Below, piece by piece: positions 62,921 through 64,000 of a stretch of DNA of 64,000 nt. Position 1 is the stretch's first letter. Each line of letters opens with the position of its first letter. A program made the translations under genes and the position numbers. The DNA is from Leucaena leucocephala (Eukaryota; Streptophyta; Magnoliopsida; Fabales; Fabaceae), in contig CM073563.1 in the NCBI GenBank assembly GCA_037074615.1, positions 14,306,501 through 14,370,500 on the forward strand, written 5' to 3'. The notes under the pieces were generated by a model. The model worked only from the letters and a program-made list of their open reading frames with translations. It made no database searches and had not been told where the DNA came from.

Positions 62921-64000
62921 AAGATGTGGGTCCATGTAGGTCGCAAAAGTGTCATCTATTTTTTCAAAGTAGTTTTAGGCAAAGTAGCGGAACTCTGGCA
63001 CTTTTCTCGACCATACTGAAAAATCCCCCCAATCTCTACTTTGAGTATACGTTCTGGAATGCTACTTTCCTTAAGATATGGGTCTATATAGGTCACAAAA
63101 GGGTCATCAACTGTTTCAAGGTAGTTTTACGCAAATGTAGCGAAACTTTGGCACTTTACTTTTCTATAGTGATAACCTCACCCCAATCTCAACTTTTAAT
63201 ACGAATTCTATAACACCTATTTTTCTTAAGATGTGGGTCCATGTAGGTCACGAAAGAGTTCTCCATTGTTTCAAGGAACTTTTAGGTAAATGCAGCAAAA
63301 CCTTGGCACTTTTCCCGACCATAATGAAAAGTCCCCACCAATATCAACATTGAATATTCATTCTAGAATGCCACATTCCTCAAGATATGGATCCATATAG
63401 GTCACAAAAGGGTCATCAATTGTTTCTAGTTTGACTCAAATGGAGCAAAATTATTGAACTTGTCTATACTTGTAACTCACCCCCAATCTCAACTGTCAAT
63501 ATGAGTTCTAGAATGTCACTTCTCCAAAGATGTGGGTCCATGTAGGTCACAAAGTGTCATCCATTTTTTCAAAATACTTTTAGGAAAATGTAGCGAAACT
63601 CTGGCACTTTTCCTGACCATAATGGAAATTCCCCACCAATATCAACATTGACCATTCATTCTAGAATGCCACTTTCCTTAAGATATGGGTCCATATAGGT
63701 CACAACAGAGTCGTCAATTGTTCCAAGGTAGTTTTACGCAAATGTAGCAAAACTTTGGCACTTCACTTTTCTATAGTGATAACTCACCCCAATCTCAACT
63801 TTTAATACGAATTCTATAACACCTATTTTCCGTAAGATATGGGTCTATGTAGGTCACGGAAGAGTTATCCATTGTTTCAAGCTACTTCTAGGCAAATGAA
63901 GCAAAACCTTGGCACTTCTCCCGACCATAATGAAAAGTCCCCACCAATATCAACATTGAATATTCATTCTAGAATGCCACATTCCTCAAGATATGGGTCC
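62921..64000 (+). repeat. Partial unit J-A-B-C-D-E-F running off the window
   Basis: J, A, B, C and D start at 62921, 63073, 63228, 63382 and 63527, and resemble the preceding hexamers. Here E (63680) is a true E with 'gtcacaacagag', followed by F (63834, 'ttttccgtaag'). From 63988 only 13 bp of the next monomer remain, too little to decide between C and G. E and F match those at 56680-56987 in their rare variants. Confidence 0.9.

Larger units (their letters stand above)
1..64000 (+). repeat. Satellite array: ~153-bp monomer in higher-order repeats
   Basis: Every part of the window aligns to one monomer family that begins, in the phase used here, at 'aagatatgggtcc' or 'aagatgtgggtcc'. Monomer starts recur every 145-155 bp from position 76 to 63988, always on the same strand. 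Ten diverged monomer classes (A-J) repeat in fixed order with a 1527-bp period; shorter 6-, 7- and 8-monomer periods occur after 19.7 kb. One counted monomer is 38% GC. No interruption by a transposon, gene or unique sequence was seen. Known biology: long single-orientation arrays of near-nucleosome-length monomers with higher-order repeats are typical of centromeric or pericentromeric satellites in plants and animals. Centromere function here is inference; the family is not one I recognise. Confidence 0.97.

Noticed and set aside
1..64000. CRISPR array
   Set aside because: The repeats are ~153 bp, contiguous and without unique spacers of 25-50 bp. There are no cas genes, and the whole unit is repetitive.
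1..64000. Transposon, LTR retrotransposon or other insertion
   Set aside because: The monomer ladder is unbroken from start to end. All spacing changes are explained by whole-monomer gains or losses or by indels of a few bases. No long ORF, terminal repeat or target duplication was seen.
1..64000. rDNA spacer, tRNA cluster or telomere repeat
   Set aside because: I saw no rRNA-like or tRNA-like cloverleaf sequence and no short telomere-type motif in tandem. The AT-rich ~153-bp monomers do not match such repeats.
1..64000. CENP-B box
   Set aside because: I looked for the TTCG..GGAA...CGGG pattern and found no convincing match in any monomer class on either strand.
1..64000. Assignment to a named plant satellite (for example rice CentO, maize CentC or the Arabidopsis 178-bp repeat)
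   Set aside because: Length is near that of grass centromere satellites, but I could not recognise a convincing sequence match by eye. A database search is needed, so no family or species is claimed.

Overview
The whole window is one uninterrupted tandem satellite DNA array. I find no protein-coding gene, RNA gene, transposon, telomere repeat or unique-sequence island. The basic monomer is about 153 bp (usual range 145-155) and roughly 38% GC, counted on one monomer. About 420 monomers all lie in the same orientation. This is the architecture of a eukaryotic centromeric or pericentromeric satellite. Monomer length and AT-richness fit a plant, but I do not recognise the family and cannot name the organism. 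An animal origin is not excluded.

The array has a clear higher-order repeat (HOR). Ten diverged monomers, here named J-A-B-C-D-E-F-G-H-I, make a 1527-bp decamer. Two monomer types alternate. Odd type (A, C, E, G, I) has a 3' half with 'ataactcacccccaatc'. Even type (B, D, F, H, J) has 'gaccataatg' and 'ccaccaatatcaac' or close relatives. A resembles E, B resembles F, C resembles G and D resembles H. The decamer therefore reads as two related tetramers plus a dimer (ABCD-EFGH-IJ), built on an older ~306-bp dimer.

Layout. 1-19769: regular decamers (one partial copy, then 12 complete). 19770-26334: decamers interrupted by a 7-mer (J/C fusion) and a 6-mer (J/D fusion). 26335-55314: decamers interspersed with 912-918-bp hexamers (A-B-C-H-I-J) and two 1221-bp octamers, in partly repeating super-patterns. 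55315-60181: the most rearranged part, with a 606-bp C-D-E-F tetramer in tandem and 914-bp hexamers carrying an F/J fusion monomer. 60182-62920: three nearly identical 913-bp hexamers of a second kind (J-A-B-C-D-E/I), followed by a partial unit running off the window.

All variant units can be derived from the decamer by unequal exchange between homologous monomers. In nearly every case the exchange joins monomers of the same parity and keeps the monomer phase. The window is thus a record of satellite evolution (homogenisation, gene conversion, unequal crossover), not a gene system. Short ORFs recur in every unit only because the DNA recurs.
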